From the NCBI GenBank assembly GCA_947652115.1, contig OX393561.1, positions 5,560,631-5,624,630 of the forward strand: 64,000 nucleotides of DNA, in the 5' to 3' direction. Shown piece after piece: positions 12,322 through 23,200 of the stretch; the first letter of the stretch is position 1; each line of letters opens with the position of its first letter. A program made the position numbers and the translations under genes. The DNA is from Blastomussa wellsi. Lineage: Eukaryota; Cnidaria; Anthozoa; Scleractinia; Plerogyridae. The notes beneath the pieces were generated by a model that was not told the DNA's origin, did no database searches, and saw only the letters and a program-made list of their open reading frames with translations.

Positions 12322-13731
12322 ATAAATTTGTGCGCAACATTTCGATAAATATCTGAAGTTTGGAATAACGTACGGACCTAAAACTTGGAGAGGTGACTTA
12401 TATTCTATAATATCGCACTTTCTTGATCGGGACTTCATCCACCAAATGGTTTTCAATTTAATTTTCTATTGTGTGACACTGCAACCCAAGATTACAGATA
12501 CAATTACATGTGGGTGCATGGGCAAAATAATCACCATGCGCACTTGTAAACCTGAAATGATGACAAATATTTTTGAAAAAGAAAAAAAATTTGTCTAGTG
12601 CAGTTGGTACCTTAAGTCCAGTTGGTACATTCGTGGGCCATATTTGAGTTTTATAATTATCGTATGTATAATTATGTGATCCATGACAACTGAACAGATG
12701 CAGGTCAAAAGTAGACATTGGAAATAATTATGTGGAGTTGAATTTCCTCTAATTTAACAGTTTCCCTGGGAAATTATGAAGGCAAGGTGTATTTGACGAG
12801 GGGTTAATTGGCTGGAAAGGCAATTTTATAGATCTTTTAGACAAAAGAGTTGACATAAAACTTCGGTGGATAAATGCAAACTTTCCAATATGGATTAGTA
12901 TTTTATTCTTAAAACTGGCAAAAATTCCACATGAAACCGGGAAGCATAACCCTGTTTTAAGCAAGTTCCCTGCAATGAAGTGCTTGTACACTGAGCTGAG
13001 GAACGTCAAACAAATTAACAAATTTCGAGTACCAGAATAATTTAAATCATATTGCGTTATTTTCTACCCTTAATAAAAGGTAAAGAGGTAAGTAATTATC
13101 CGTGGTAGCACCGACAATAATCTCTTATCAGATCCCGAGAAAATGAATTCAAAGATCACAAGCTATAGGCAAAATATTCGAAATTTGTCTTCAATGTTTG
13201 GTGTTGTTAGAAAAGCTTTCTTTTGATAAGATATTTGAAGCAGTAACAAACAAGTTTAATGTTTGGTGTTGTTAGAAAAGATTTCTCTTGATAGGATATT
13301 TGAAGCAGTAACACAAAAGCTTGCAATAAGGTGTAAATATTTTTGGTACATGTACATAATTTTGTCCAATAAATACTCGGAGTCCTGGCGGATTTCAGAG
13401 TTTTTCACCAATTACCACGACAAGGTCCCTTTTCGCTTGCCCGATTCTGCGATTATAGTTTGTCACGAAAACGGACTTACATTAGCGTATACTTTACTGC
13501 ATTGTGTATTACCTTCCAACATATATAGCAAAGGTTGAAAAACGACTTGCAAAGACTTACATGTCTGTCGTACGAGAAACCATGTTCGAGGGCGAGCTGC
13601 TTCGCTTGCTGTAGAGTACCACGAATTTTAACAGCCCAAACATTAGTGTAAATATCCGCGGTAAAGATTCCAGAAACATTGAATAAAAGTAACAGAATGG
13701 AACACACAACTCCTGCCTCGCCAGCCTCCAT
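1033..13731 (-). CDS. Furin-type proprotein convertase (S8 subtilisin/kexin family), membrane-anchored, complete, 13 exons, 694 aa
   Basis: Exons from 5' to 3' on the minus strand: 13731-13561, 11003-10899, 10381-10292, 10098-9988, 8903-8833, 8480-8392, 7014-6830, 6201-5986, 5668-5568, 4861-4628, 4476-4178, 2966-2784, 1262-1033. All phases join. Seen: a signal peptide (about 1-25), then a prodomain (NVWAVKIRG). The S8 domain has Asp145 in VVDDG, His184 in GHGNKCAG, oxyanion Asn289 in AAGNGG and, by alignment, Ser363. A P domain ends in LILYGT (about 390-570). A Ser/Thr-rich linker leads to a transmembrane helix (about 622-645) and a basic cytoplasmic tail. There is no furin Cys-rich repeat. 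In this family such enzymes cleave proproteins after basic residues in the secretory pathway. Odd: the serine motif reads GDSSAAAAM instead of GTSASAP, and the prodomain junction ([13 protein letters not shown]) lacks RXKR. The start ATG is the one directly before the signal peptide; an in-frame ATG 45 codons upstream gives no signal peptide. The family is certain; the orthologue (PC1, furin, PC5 or PC7) is not. Confidence 0.9.
3098..3345 (+). repeat. Degenerate copy of the 'GGGGATGCTCGT' repeat family, with poly-G and poly-C runs
   Basis: Contains GACGGGGATGCTCGT followed by a G run and later a C run. The same core occurs at 47589-47850 and in the foldback at 55575-55985. It lies in an intron of the convertase gene. 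Confidence 0.45.
3585..3962. repeat. Interspersed 'TTTAGCGA' repeat region
   Basis: The motif ATTTAGCGA or its variants recurs many times (for example AATTTAGCGACAC), on both sides of an unrelated stretch of about 170 bases. It is a low-complexity, degenerate repeat in a convertase intron. No coding potential is seen. Confidence 0.4.
7871..8142 (+). mobile_element. tRNA-derived SINE, copy 1 (degenerate head)
   Basis: Matches the copy at 32904-33196 in the opposite orientation through its whole length. Shared blocks include GGCCTAATGGTT (A-box-like), CTTGGGCAAGAC, GTGTATAAATGG, and a 3' block reading GATGGGCCACTAGGCCCGA. The pol III B box is decayed here (GGGTTAGAGCC). It sits in convertase intron 6, between the exons at 8392-8480 and 6830-7014. 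Two short frames cross it and are not genes. Confidence 0.8.
9278..9437. mobile_element. Palindromic MITE (foldback), 160 bp
   Basis: The left end GTAACAGGACTACATGCT is mirrored at the right end by AGCATGTAGTCCTATTAC. The inner arms are also mutually complementary (CCAATTTGGAAATAATTGG and its counterpart). The centre is a further small palindrome around CGGCCTACGGCCG. It lies in a convertase intron. The superfamily cannot be assigned. Confidence 0.75.
10118..10165. repeat. GAT/AAT-rich simple repeat
   Basis: Imperfect runs of GATAAT and GATGAT in a convertase intron, immediately upstream (minus sense) of the exon carrying the catalytic Asp. Confidence 0.6.
11053..11140. repeat. (AAT)n microsatellite region
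   Basis: Imperfect AAT/ATA trinucleotide runs in convertase intron 1, next to the exon at 10899-11003. Confidence 0.7.
11380..11465 (-). mobile_element. tRNA-derived SINE head
   Basis: On the minus strand there is an A-box-like GGTGCAGTGGTGAGA followed by the B box GGTTCGATTCC. This is the same head as the SINE at 53826-54072, whose counterparts are GGCGCAGTGGTGAGA and GGCTCGATTCC. The tail beyond the B box differs, so this copy is chimeric or truncated. It lies in convertase intron 1. Confidence 0.6.
12230..12422 (-). repeat. Copy of a palindromic 'ACACCAACATGGCGGC' repeat
   Basis: Contains TTGGTGTACC..TACACCAACATGGCGGCTCC followed by a block ending in TGTGCGCAACATTTCG. The same blocks in reverse order and strand occur at 58557-58720. 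The central inverted pair makes a small hairpin. A partial third copy is at 52098-52137. It lies in convertase intron 1. Confidence 0.6.
13193..13322. repeat. Two tandem copies of a 65-bp unit
   Basis: 13193-13257 is repeated at 13258-13322 with a few mismatches. Both copies begin AATGTTTGGTGTTGTTAG and contain ATATTTGAAGCAGTAACA. It lies in convertase intron 1, 240 bases from exon 1. Confidence 0.8.
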
Positions 13732-16058
13732 GTTAGCCAGGCTCGTCTTTTTGCCAGTTTCTGACTTCCTGTTGATCAGTTGTGCTGAGTTACCTGGCAG
13801 GTTGTATTTCTTAATTCTTAAGGAGTAGGTGTAGGTGGGGTATAAATGGCAAGTTGTTCCAGACAATGTACATAGAACACATTCACTACGTTCTATTCCA
13901 GTTGCTGACCTAAAGCTGGTACATTTCCTAGTGGTTCTTTGAAGCGTGCTATCAAATTAAGTGAATTTCCTGTGGTCCATAAAGTTTCCCCCCACCCCTA
14001 CCCTCCTCGATTGCGTAGAATGCGGAAACTGAACGAGGACAAATGTTTTGAAACTGATGAGGCAGAACGTGACCGGAATAACAAGTTCGGTTTAGGGGGC
14101 TGTGTAGTGTATTTTCGTGGGCCATCAGTTGTCACCTTTTTTAGTCTGATAAGAGCCTGTCATTTTAGATATTGGTCTAAAAATAGGTGTCTGGGATTTT
14201 CGTTTTAACCCTCCGTTTTTATGAATTTTTAAACTTGAAAACTTTAAAACTTTAAAATCTCAAATAAACCTGATGTTGTGCATAGATGGCTGAGCAGGAG
14301 GGGGAGAGGGACTGTAGCCTCCTGCCAAACGAAAACTGGGACGACACCCCCACGTTTCGATTGTTACCAAAACTGTTGCTGTCGTAATATAAAACTGATC
14401 TGGAAGCAGTTACCTGCTCCACTGGAACTGGAACTGCAGCCTACTTTTGTCGAGTTATAATATTCAGAAGGAACTAAAACTTTAAATTATCAGTAGCAAT
14501 TCTCAAAACCACATTTAATTTGTCAGCCTCCGTTGAGGGTGAGCACGGGGTTAACTGATAGCTGAGAATTGGCCAAATTTCAACTGTCAGCTGAGAAATG
14601 GCAGTCTTTTTAACTAATAGCTGAGAATCGTTCAGATAACTGTCAGCTGAGATCATTGACCTTTTTGACGTAGATAAAGGTAGATAATGTAAGATAAGTA
14701 AGATATTCACGGTATTTCCATCAGCTTAAATGTGTAACGTTCACTTTAAAACCATTAATTTAAGCCACTGTTACCTCTGTCTGAACAAATGGGATAGACA
14801 GTGCCAAACCCCATGGCTATACGTTACCTGTTGCTAACCGTTACTTAAGTTGGACATGAGAAAATGATCTAAAATTTAGCACTCCAAATTACAGAGACCG
14901 CGAAGCCGGGAGGCAGGGGGGGGGGGGGGATTTCAGCGCCCCAATAATTATATGTCTGTCTGTCTGGGGAAAAAAATTAAATTTATCCAATTGAAAAATT
15001 ACCGTTTGACTACTCTGCCCCACTGAGGGTATGCGTTTGGCTTCGTGTACGATAAGCCCCCTTCCCCCTCGCTAACGCCGCCTCTATTAGCAACATCATG
15101 ATTGCAAACAGTATGCCGACGTTACCTATTATTGTCGATACTGATGATAGATCAAAACAAAATCGAAAAATATAATAAGCTTTCAGAAAATATTTACTTT
15201 AGTGTTATTTTACTTCCGTGTAACCATAAATGTATATTTCACTCGTTTTTATAAGATATACACTGCTATATGCTCAATGACATACAGAGAAGGCACAAAA
15301 AATAAATACGACTACTACTGTTCTGGAGCAAGGCGAAAATAATTACAGTACTGTTTCAATGGGCAATTTAATATATATTTACTGAGCAATTACTTAATTA
15401 AAAATCAAACGGTGTAGACATGTTAGACAAACATGAACTTGTTTCAGCTTTAGGAGAAGGCAGTAAAAATAGACTGCACGTACTGATAAAGGAAGTTCAT
15501 GCAGTTTATTGATTCTCCCCTACCTGTCAGAAGATTTCTTCCTGGTAGACAAATCGGGAAGAGGAAGGGTTTTATTCCCCTTAACGTCCGATTTTTCTAG
15601 GAATTTCGAAGGTAACTCTGCTAGTTCTCAGGGTAACGCATGCCTGATCATACCTGGATGCAAGTGTCTTTGAAAAGTGAAATAAGTTTTTTTAAGGTGG
15701 AAACGACTTTATTACAAAATTAGAAAATGTGGGGTGTTATAATGTTATCGTCTTCAACCGAAAGCCGTGTTATATAACTTGAAAATTATTGTTAGTTTCT
15801 GCATTACCCAAAGTACGTGATTGCTTGCAAAGTAGAGGTCACCGTGAAGGAAATTGAAGTTCTCGGAATTACAATTATATTTCCTCTGTTGCTTAACAGT
15901 TTAATTAATTTACTCTAATACTTAATTTTTTTGAGTTTCTTGTTTCACTTCCTTGTGGAACGAGATAAAAGCGCTGTAAAGTTTTCGGAAAAGAACTGAA
16001 AGCAAGTCTGCTGAGGTTTATTTGAGAAGCAAAGAAATATCCTAACTTCATTGGAAAA
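13732..16058. promoter_or_regulatory. Shared upstream region of two divergent genes (convertase and BRICHOS)
   Basis: This 2.3-kb stretch separates the two start codons and must hold both promoters. On the BRICHOS side, GATAAAAGC at 15963-15971 is a weak TATA-like match about 90 bases before the ATG. It is followed by a leader without further ATGs close to the start. Short frames at 13939-14208 and 14278-14460 show no coding features. A short tandem motif lies at 14552-14656. No transcription start can be fixed by eye. Confidence 0.5.
14552..14656. repeat. Four spaced copies of an 'AACTGWYAGCTGAGA' motif
   Basis: Units begin near 14552, 14581, 14611 and 14637. They read AACTGATAGCTGAGA, AACTGTCAGCTGAGA, AACTAATAGCTGAGA and AACTGTCAGCTGAGA. 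The spacing is 26-30 bases. Each unit contains an AGCT core. It may be a decayed minisatellite or a cluster of binding sites. Confidence 0.6.
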
Positions 16059-19000
16059 ATGGTAAGGGCCAGATGATACTTAATCTTAAAATTTATCAGT
16101 GTGCTAGTTTAGTAAGCCTGCAGTCAGCTAAACTAGTTTATTTCATGTTTCTTCTAAGATTCATTGCAACCCACAACCCAAGATAAGCATATGATTCCAC
16201 TGATGATAGTTTCGTTTTTCTATTTCTATATAAAAATAATAATAATAAGTCTTTATTAATACACGATTAAAAAAATCACGTTTACATACAGTGTTATCGA
16301 GATATGCTAAAAAAATGATACAATAGGATATATTTTTAATTAAATTGATAAGTGATATTTAAAATTAACCTGTTTACAAATGACTGTTTAAAACGCTCCA
16401 ACATGCATGCTGTTGCTAAAAATGTTCAATATTTATTCCCGAACCATCAACGGACGCAGTGAAATCACTGGTGATAGAAAGTAAAACTTTGCTTTATAAT
16501 TGAAATTGGATATGATCAGTTCAGTACGTCTTTCTTTCCGAAAAATGTAGTTGTTTCTACGTCGTGGGGGGATCGTGTCGAAAGTCTGGAGACTTAAGCA
16601 AGGTTGCAAAGTTTTGTTTAGTTTCATTCACCTAGTGTCTTGTTTGTTTTTAGAGTTGTTTATTTGCTGTGACGGTTTCTATCCTGTTTTTCTGCATCTT
16701 TCATGCAAGTGCCTCAGTGGTAAGTTTCTATTTGCTCCTCCATGTTTTAAAGATAGGAGGGTTGAGTGGTGCGGGGGGGGGGGGGGTTGGATGTTGTCCC
16801 CAAGTGAAGTTGGGAATTCTTGTCAGGTGCCACTAGTTTCACTACGTCATGTCCTGAGCACTTTTATCATTTTGTAACCCGTCCCAGTCTTTTTCGTCCT
16901 TTACCATCCTCGTTGGGCGTGCAATAATGACAAACGACCAAATATATATAGCGGGCAGCCTTGGGCAGCCCTATAGTAGAATGTACTGGCAAGGCTCGGA
17001 TAAAATACCCACTGGACATTATAAGGGCAATTAGGCTCGTTGTAAAAAATCACTCAAAATAACGTGACCTAGCTCGGGGGATATACTCAAAACGAAATCT
17101 AGACGTAAGTGGTAGGCGAACTATTTAGTAATTAATTCAGGTTTGCTCTACAATATTTTCAAACCGCTTCAAGTCGACTTTTACAGCCTAACTTTGCATA
17201 GAATTGAACAAAGAGTGAATCCTGTGAATCAACGCATGCACGTATATACATTTATTTATTTATTTATTTGCCTTTATGTTACAAGTTTTTTAAAGATATA
17301 CAGCAGGTTGTTAAGCGAGGAGACCTCAGGAAACCACTAGGCTTTTAGGAGAGGCCACCTCGACATCACAATATACGACAAGATAAGGGCTGCGGAGGAG
17401 TGCGGCAGATACTAACTCAGAGATTATTTTAATAAAAACTCTAGCACTTTTTTCTTAAACGTAGGAAAGCTTGACAAATTGATAATAGAGGCAGGAAGAC
17501 AGTTCCAAATCCTAGGTCCTTGGTAAAGAATTGTAAATTTCTTGATGTTCGTGCGACAGGAATGCACACGATAATTGCCAGATGTTCTGGTGTCATAATT
17601 ATGGACTTGACTGTTTGTCGTAAACAGATTGAGAAGGAGTGGTGGCAGCAGATTATTGTGGTAGCGAAACATGAATTTAGCAATATCAAAGGTGTTGATT
17701 TGGAAGATGTCTAAAATTTTCAGTTTGGAAAAAAGAGGAGCAGTATGTGCTCGATATTCTGAATTTGTAACAACTCGCACTGCCCGCTTTTGTAGATAAT
17801 AAATTCTATTTAAATTAGATACATAAGTGGAAGACCACGTAGAATTACAATAAATAATATACGGATAAATTAATGTGTAATACAGCATGAGTTTGGTCTT
17901 ACAGGATAAGTAGAAACGTGTCCTGGATAAAATACCAACTGATTTTGCGATTTGTTTGCATACATAGTTTATGTGATCTTTCCAAGTAAGGTGCTCGTCT
18001 AGATACACCCCAAGAAATTTAGTTACGTTGCTTTGAGTTAAAGGTTGACCTCCAAAGGAGAGAAAAACTGTGATTGACATTCCTCTGACTCGGGCTAAAT
18101 ATAACATAATTTGTCTTTTGGATATTAATCGAGAGCTTATTGCATCTTAACCAAACATCAATATTTTGTAGCTCATTATTAAGCACATTCTCTAGGTAGC
18201 TGGAATTAGAGTGTGAAAAAAAGATACTAGTGTCGTCAGCAAAAAGCAGAGGTTCAGTTAACTTGGATGCTCTAGGAAGATCATTTATGTATAATATAAA
18301 GAATAAGGGGCCTAGGATGGATCCTTGAGGAACACCACATTTAATGGTCTGCATTGAAGAACATGTCTGATTAATTTGAACAAATTGCCGGCGGAAAGAA
18401 AAGTAGCTTTTGATCCACTGCAGAGCCACATCACGGATACCGTAGTGCTCCAGCTTGGTTAATAGAATTTGATGGTCAAGAGATATGCGCTGACCGTGTA
18501 TCCCGATTATACGCGTATTACCAAACTGGTACAGATATCGATATTTTGATTTCTATTCTTACAGGTTCCAAATGAAAAAAAAGTGGAGAATGAAAATTCA
18601 AAGGAGTTCAAAGTTCACATCACAGAGAGAGGATCACAATATGTCGAGAAAATTTCAGTTGACGAGGAAAACGGTCTTGAGTACTTCCATGTTCCGGCTC
18701 ACAATGGACTCACTGAATCTGACTATCTCTATGACTTCAGAAGTGTAAGTGTGCTGTTACTTTGTCTTTGTGACAAAACTTAACGATCACCAATCGAAAT
18801 CGCGCGGAACTATTCCGCAAGATCGCCTGAGCAGGATAAATGATTTATTATTCAACATACTGTCAATGAAGCTCTTTTTCAGCTAGAAACGTTGCCATGG
18901 ACTCTTTTCATAAATGGCTGCCAATTTAAAATTCTTTTGTATGCATTCAAATTAGCCTCACTAAACTCGTTTGGGAGTAAAAATTCTTTTGAATTATCAA

Positions 19001-20231
19001 CTCAAAAACGAGGTTAGTCAGGTTAATTTTAATATTTACAAAAGAATTTATAATTGGCAGCCATTTATGAAAAGGGACTATTGTGCGGCGCTTTGCGAGA
19101 CAACAGCAGAATTAGCTTTACTTAACGTATATTTAATAATTATTCCACGAGCGCGCGTTGGATATGAGATGGTAGATAGCCAACGAGGCGCGAGTTGGTT
19201 ATAACCATCTCATATCCAACAAGCGCAAGTGGAATAATCTTTTTATTAAAAACGCCCAAAAAATGTTGTTCAAACCATAGCTAGTTTTTGATAACCCAGA
19301 ATATTAAAGTACAGATGAGGGATAACAATCGCTTCGTGACCATGTATGGGCAACGTGACAATTTGTTGAATAACAAAACTTCTTACCAGTCAATTAGCCA
19401 TTTTTTAAACGAGCAGGGGACTGGGTACGAACATATTTCTCTTCGGTACAAACATTCAATATCGATTGAATTGAAAAATGGGGCACGTCATCCGAAAGAA
19501 GATCCACAAATAAGTAAATTTACCAAATTTGATGCTTATTGGTTTAAACCCAAAGGCACGGTACACTTAGTATGGACTGGAGGGACAGACGTCCTCCAAT
19601 CCATAATAACCATTGCCTGATTTCATACCGGGGGGACTGGGTCAGAAAGAGCACACCGAGCTTTACAAGATCCTCAAGCTTGGTGCTTATCGGTCTAATA
19701 TTGAATGAGGTACAGCCAACAAAAAACTCCAAAATTTACTAAGAAATATATGGAGTCCGGACAAATTGCAAAGTGTCCGGCAACCATACATTTCTAAGTA
19801 AATTTTCAAGTTTTTGAATAGCTATATCGCCTTCATTATTGGCCTGATTAATACCAAACTTACGGATTTTGTAATGCTCGGATTTCGTTACCAGTCCCCC
19901 CCGTATGAAATCGGGCCATGACATTTGGTAAATTTACTAATTTTTGGATGCTCTTTCAGATGGCATGCCCCTTTTTCAATTCAATCGATATTGAATATTC
20001 GTACTAATATTATTACCCAGACCCTGCTCGTTTAGAAAATGGCCAATAACAGGCAATGGATACCAACTGCTATTTCAGTGACGGATCCAGGGTGAGGGTT
20101 GGGGGAGGGGGTGGAGTCCGGGGGGGGGGGGGGTTACTACTTCTTTGGCGCCGAAATTCTCGCATCGACAGGATCGCTGAGTAAAAGTTTGGACCAATCA
20201 ATCAATCAATCAATCAACTTTATTTAAATAG

Positions 20232-20272
<41 letters not shown>

Positions 20273-23200
20273 TCGGTGGGAAGTATAACAATATAATTTT
20301 GGTTTTATCAACTTTATTAAAATACGGTAAATGGCTTAGCAAGCTGGTTTTCAGACATGCCGTGTAAGAATTACAAGATATAAATGCTAAAAATTCCAAA
20401 AATTACGAGATATAAATGTTAAGGACTAATAAGCTAGGTATAACTATAATATATAACTAATATCAAGGAAATTTTGGTAATAATTAGTAACAATCATAAT
20501 TTACTACCCCTGTATTTCCTCTGTTGTGCTAACTCTTGCCATTTGAAGCTACATTGTGCTTGTTTGTTGTTGTTTTGTGAACCCTTACAGTTTTAAGCCC
20601 CGATCAAACGGCGTATGATAGTCGATGATAGTTTTAACTCCCCGAACTATCATAAACTATCATGCGCGTGTTCAAACGGGGAAACTATCATCGACTGTCA
20701 TGAAGATTTTGAACAAGTTCAAAGTGAATGATAGTTGATGATAGTGCATGATAGTTCGTGTCCAAACGGAGATGATAGCTGGAACTACCATCGACTATCA
20801 TCAACTATCATGACCGTTTGATCGGGACTTTACTGCAGTTATATACAAGTGTTACCATCATAACTATGAATTTTGTTCTTAATCTAGAATATATCAGTGC
20901 GTCGCGATAAAAGTAAGGCCAGTTGCTATTTGGGGGCACTGCAGGACGACTTGCCGAAGCCCGCTGACCTGAAGACTGCATTACAAAGGGTGCGAATTTA
21001 AAGTAGATTTATAAATATTTATATTTTTTTCATTAATTGCTATCCAACATGATTTGGAGTTAATTTGTCGGTATTTTTGATGTTCTATATTGTATTGTTT
21101 ATAACAAAAAATTTGCTAGGCCAGGATTCCACTGTAGTGCACATGATCATTCAGGCGTGATAATCACTTGATTATTTATAAAGGTTTTTTTATTCTAAAA
21201 TATATATACGAATCACCCACTATACATTTTCACTCTCGTTGTCGTGAAAGAGCTTACTTCTTCCTGAAGTCTCATAGTTTTCAGTCCATATATATATTTA
21301 TATTTATGTCATAACGTGGGATTAGGTTGCCCCTGACTCGTCTTTGTCTTTATACAAAGCGGGAAGAGCTCGAGATGGTACCGAGAAAGAGAGCGCAAGG
21401 TGAGATGGGTAGAGAGAAAACACCTGCTGCCCCACCTCCCGCTCTTTCTCCCGCTTTGCCGCGGGCTGTACGAAGATGGCTGGGGAAGAGTCAGAGGTTG
21501 TCCTCAATGTCCGAGCCAAAGGCTCAAGTAGAACCGCATGATAGTATTAAAAAGAGCTAGAGCTGTTTCTTGAAAAGAAGAAAAGAAACACCCTCGAAAG
21601 CGGACAGCTCTACTTACGGCCACCTTGTCTAAACCTCGTTTTAACTCACATACAAACTCGGTGTTTCTTTATTTCACATTCTCGCAAACGGACATTCCCG
21701 TAATCGCCATTATCGTTACATTCAGTAGGACGGGATAGAACAAAAATATCATTTAATACGGTGACATTTTTTGTATTCCCAATATTTATTGTTAGCTGGG
21801 CAAGCTCCCGCAAGCGGCCATCTATCCCCTACACTTCTGTTGGCCTTTTACGAGAACCATTCTCGCAAGCAGCCAGGCCCCAGTTACCAGCCGGTTTCGC
21901 GTCCCTAGGGTGTCCGCTTACGAGAGCTTCGACTGTGCTATTTCTGCTAGAGGACAGCAAATGTTGAAAAAAACTCTCTAACCACTCATCATGATTTTTC
22001 GTTTTGGTTATGTTCAAAGGAATCTGAAGCTCCTTCTAGACGTAAGGTTGTTGTCCGAAAGTACTCGGTTATTTCAGAAGAAGTCGACAAAACTCTCCTT
22101 AGACAAGAAGTGCAGGACTTCTGTGGCCAGTTCCCAATCTTCCGCATGCAACAAGTTGACTTGAACTCTGTAGCAGCCGGCCCCGGAGACGACGGAGATA
22201 CAGGACGAAATCGTTTTGGTAAATATTTAATAGATAGGTTCATTATATAAGCCGCTGCTGATTTTGTCTTGTAAACCGACGAAGGCCAAAGTTTTCCATT
22301 CGAAACGTTTCTATGTTATTTAACGTTTGGCTCACAAAAAGTCGTCAGACACCCACTCGAGTGCTTTAAGTTGTCTCGGCGACGCAGCTTGCCACATATG
22401 AGAGACTGGGGCTGGAGTAATCATGGCCACTCCACAAAAGAGATGTAGAGAGAGTGACATATAATATCGGGTACGGGAAGTTATATTTTCAAACGGTAAC
22501 AGATCGTAAAAGCGATTATTAAAGTAATTTTCAATTTAGTGACATAAAACCAAAACTAATAAAGTCACTCTGGCTAAGCAGACAAAAGCCGAAAATTGTG
22601 AGAAGTCCAATAAAAGGGAAAACGTGCGAGAGCGAGTAGCGCCGGATTGGATTGGATTTCACTTCTGAGTGATTGGATGAGAAATTCGCGATAGAGTTTT
22701 CAATCAATATCCCAAAGCGAAATAGTAAAATTTACTGATCGATAAAATTTATTGCAACAAGACATGTTAGGAGTGCAGTCCGTCTGTAATAAAACTCGGT
22801 TGTTTTTTTTTTTTTTTAATTTTTACTCCAGAGGTTATCGAAATTTGTCATTTAGCCCATTTGCGCCTGGAGATTTTGAAAAAAGACAGTTTTTTGGACA
22901 TTTGTAACATTTAATGGTCAGTTATGAGCTAAATCAGCTACCAACTACTCAAATAACGTCATTTGAAACATCAAGACATGCCTGTCTCTGTTTTTTTCGT
23001 TTTCTTATCTTTCTGTCGCAGTTGTCTACTTCAGTTCAAGAGTTCGTAGAAGCATCGAAGAAACAGTAGCCGAGAAGCCAAGGGTAGTTGAGGCAAATTT
23101 TCCTCCGAATTTTTCACTCAAATTTCTAAGCATTTCCGTGTGTATTTGATGTTCCTGGACCTCCTGCATGGATTGACAAAGTGAAGCCATTTTGGTCAAA

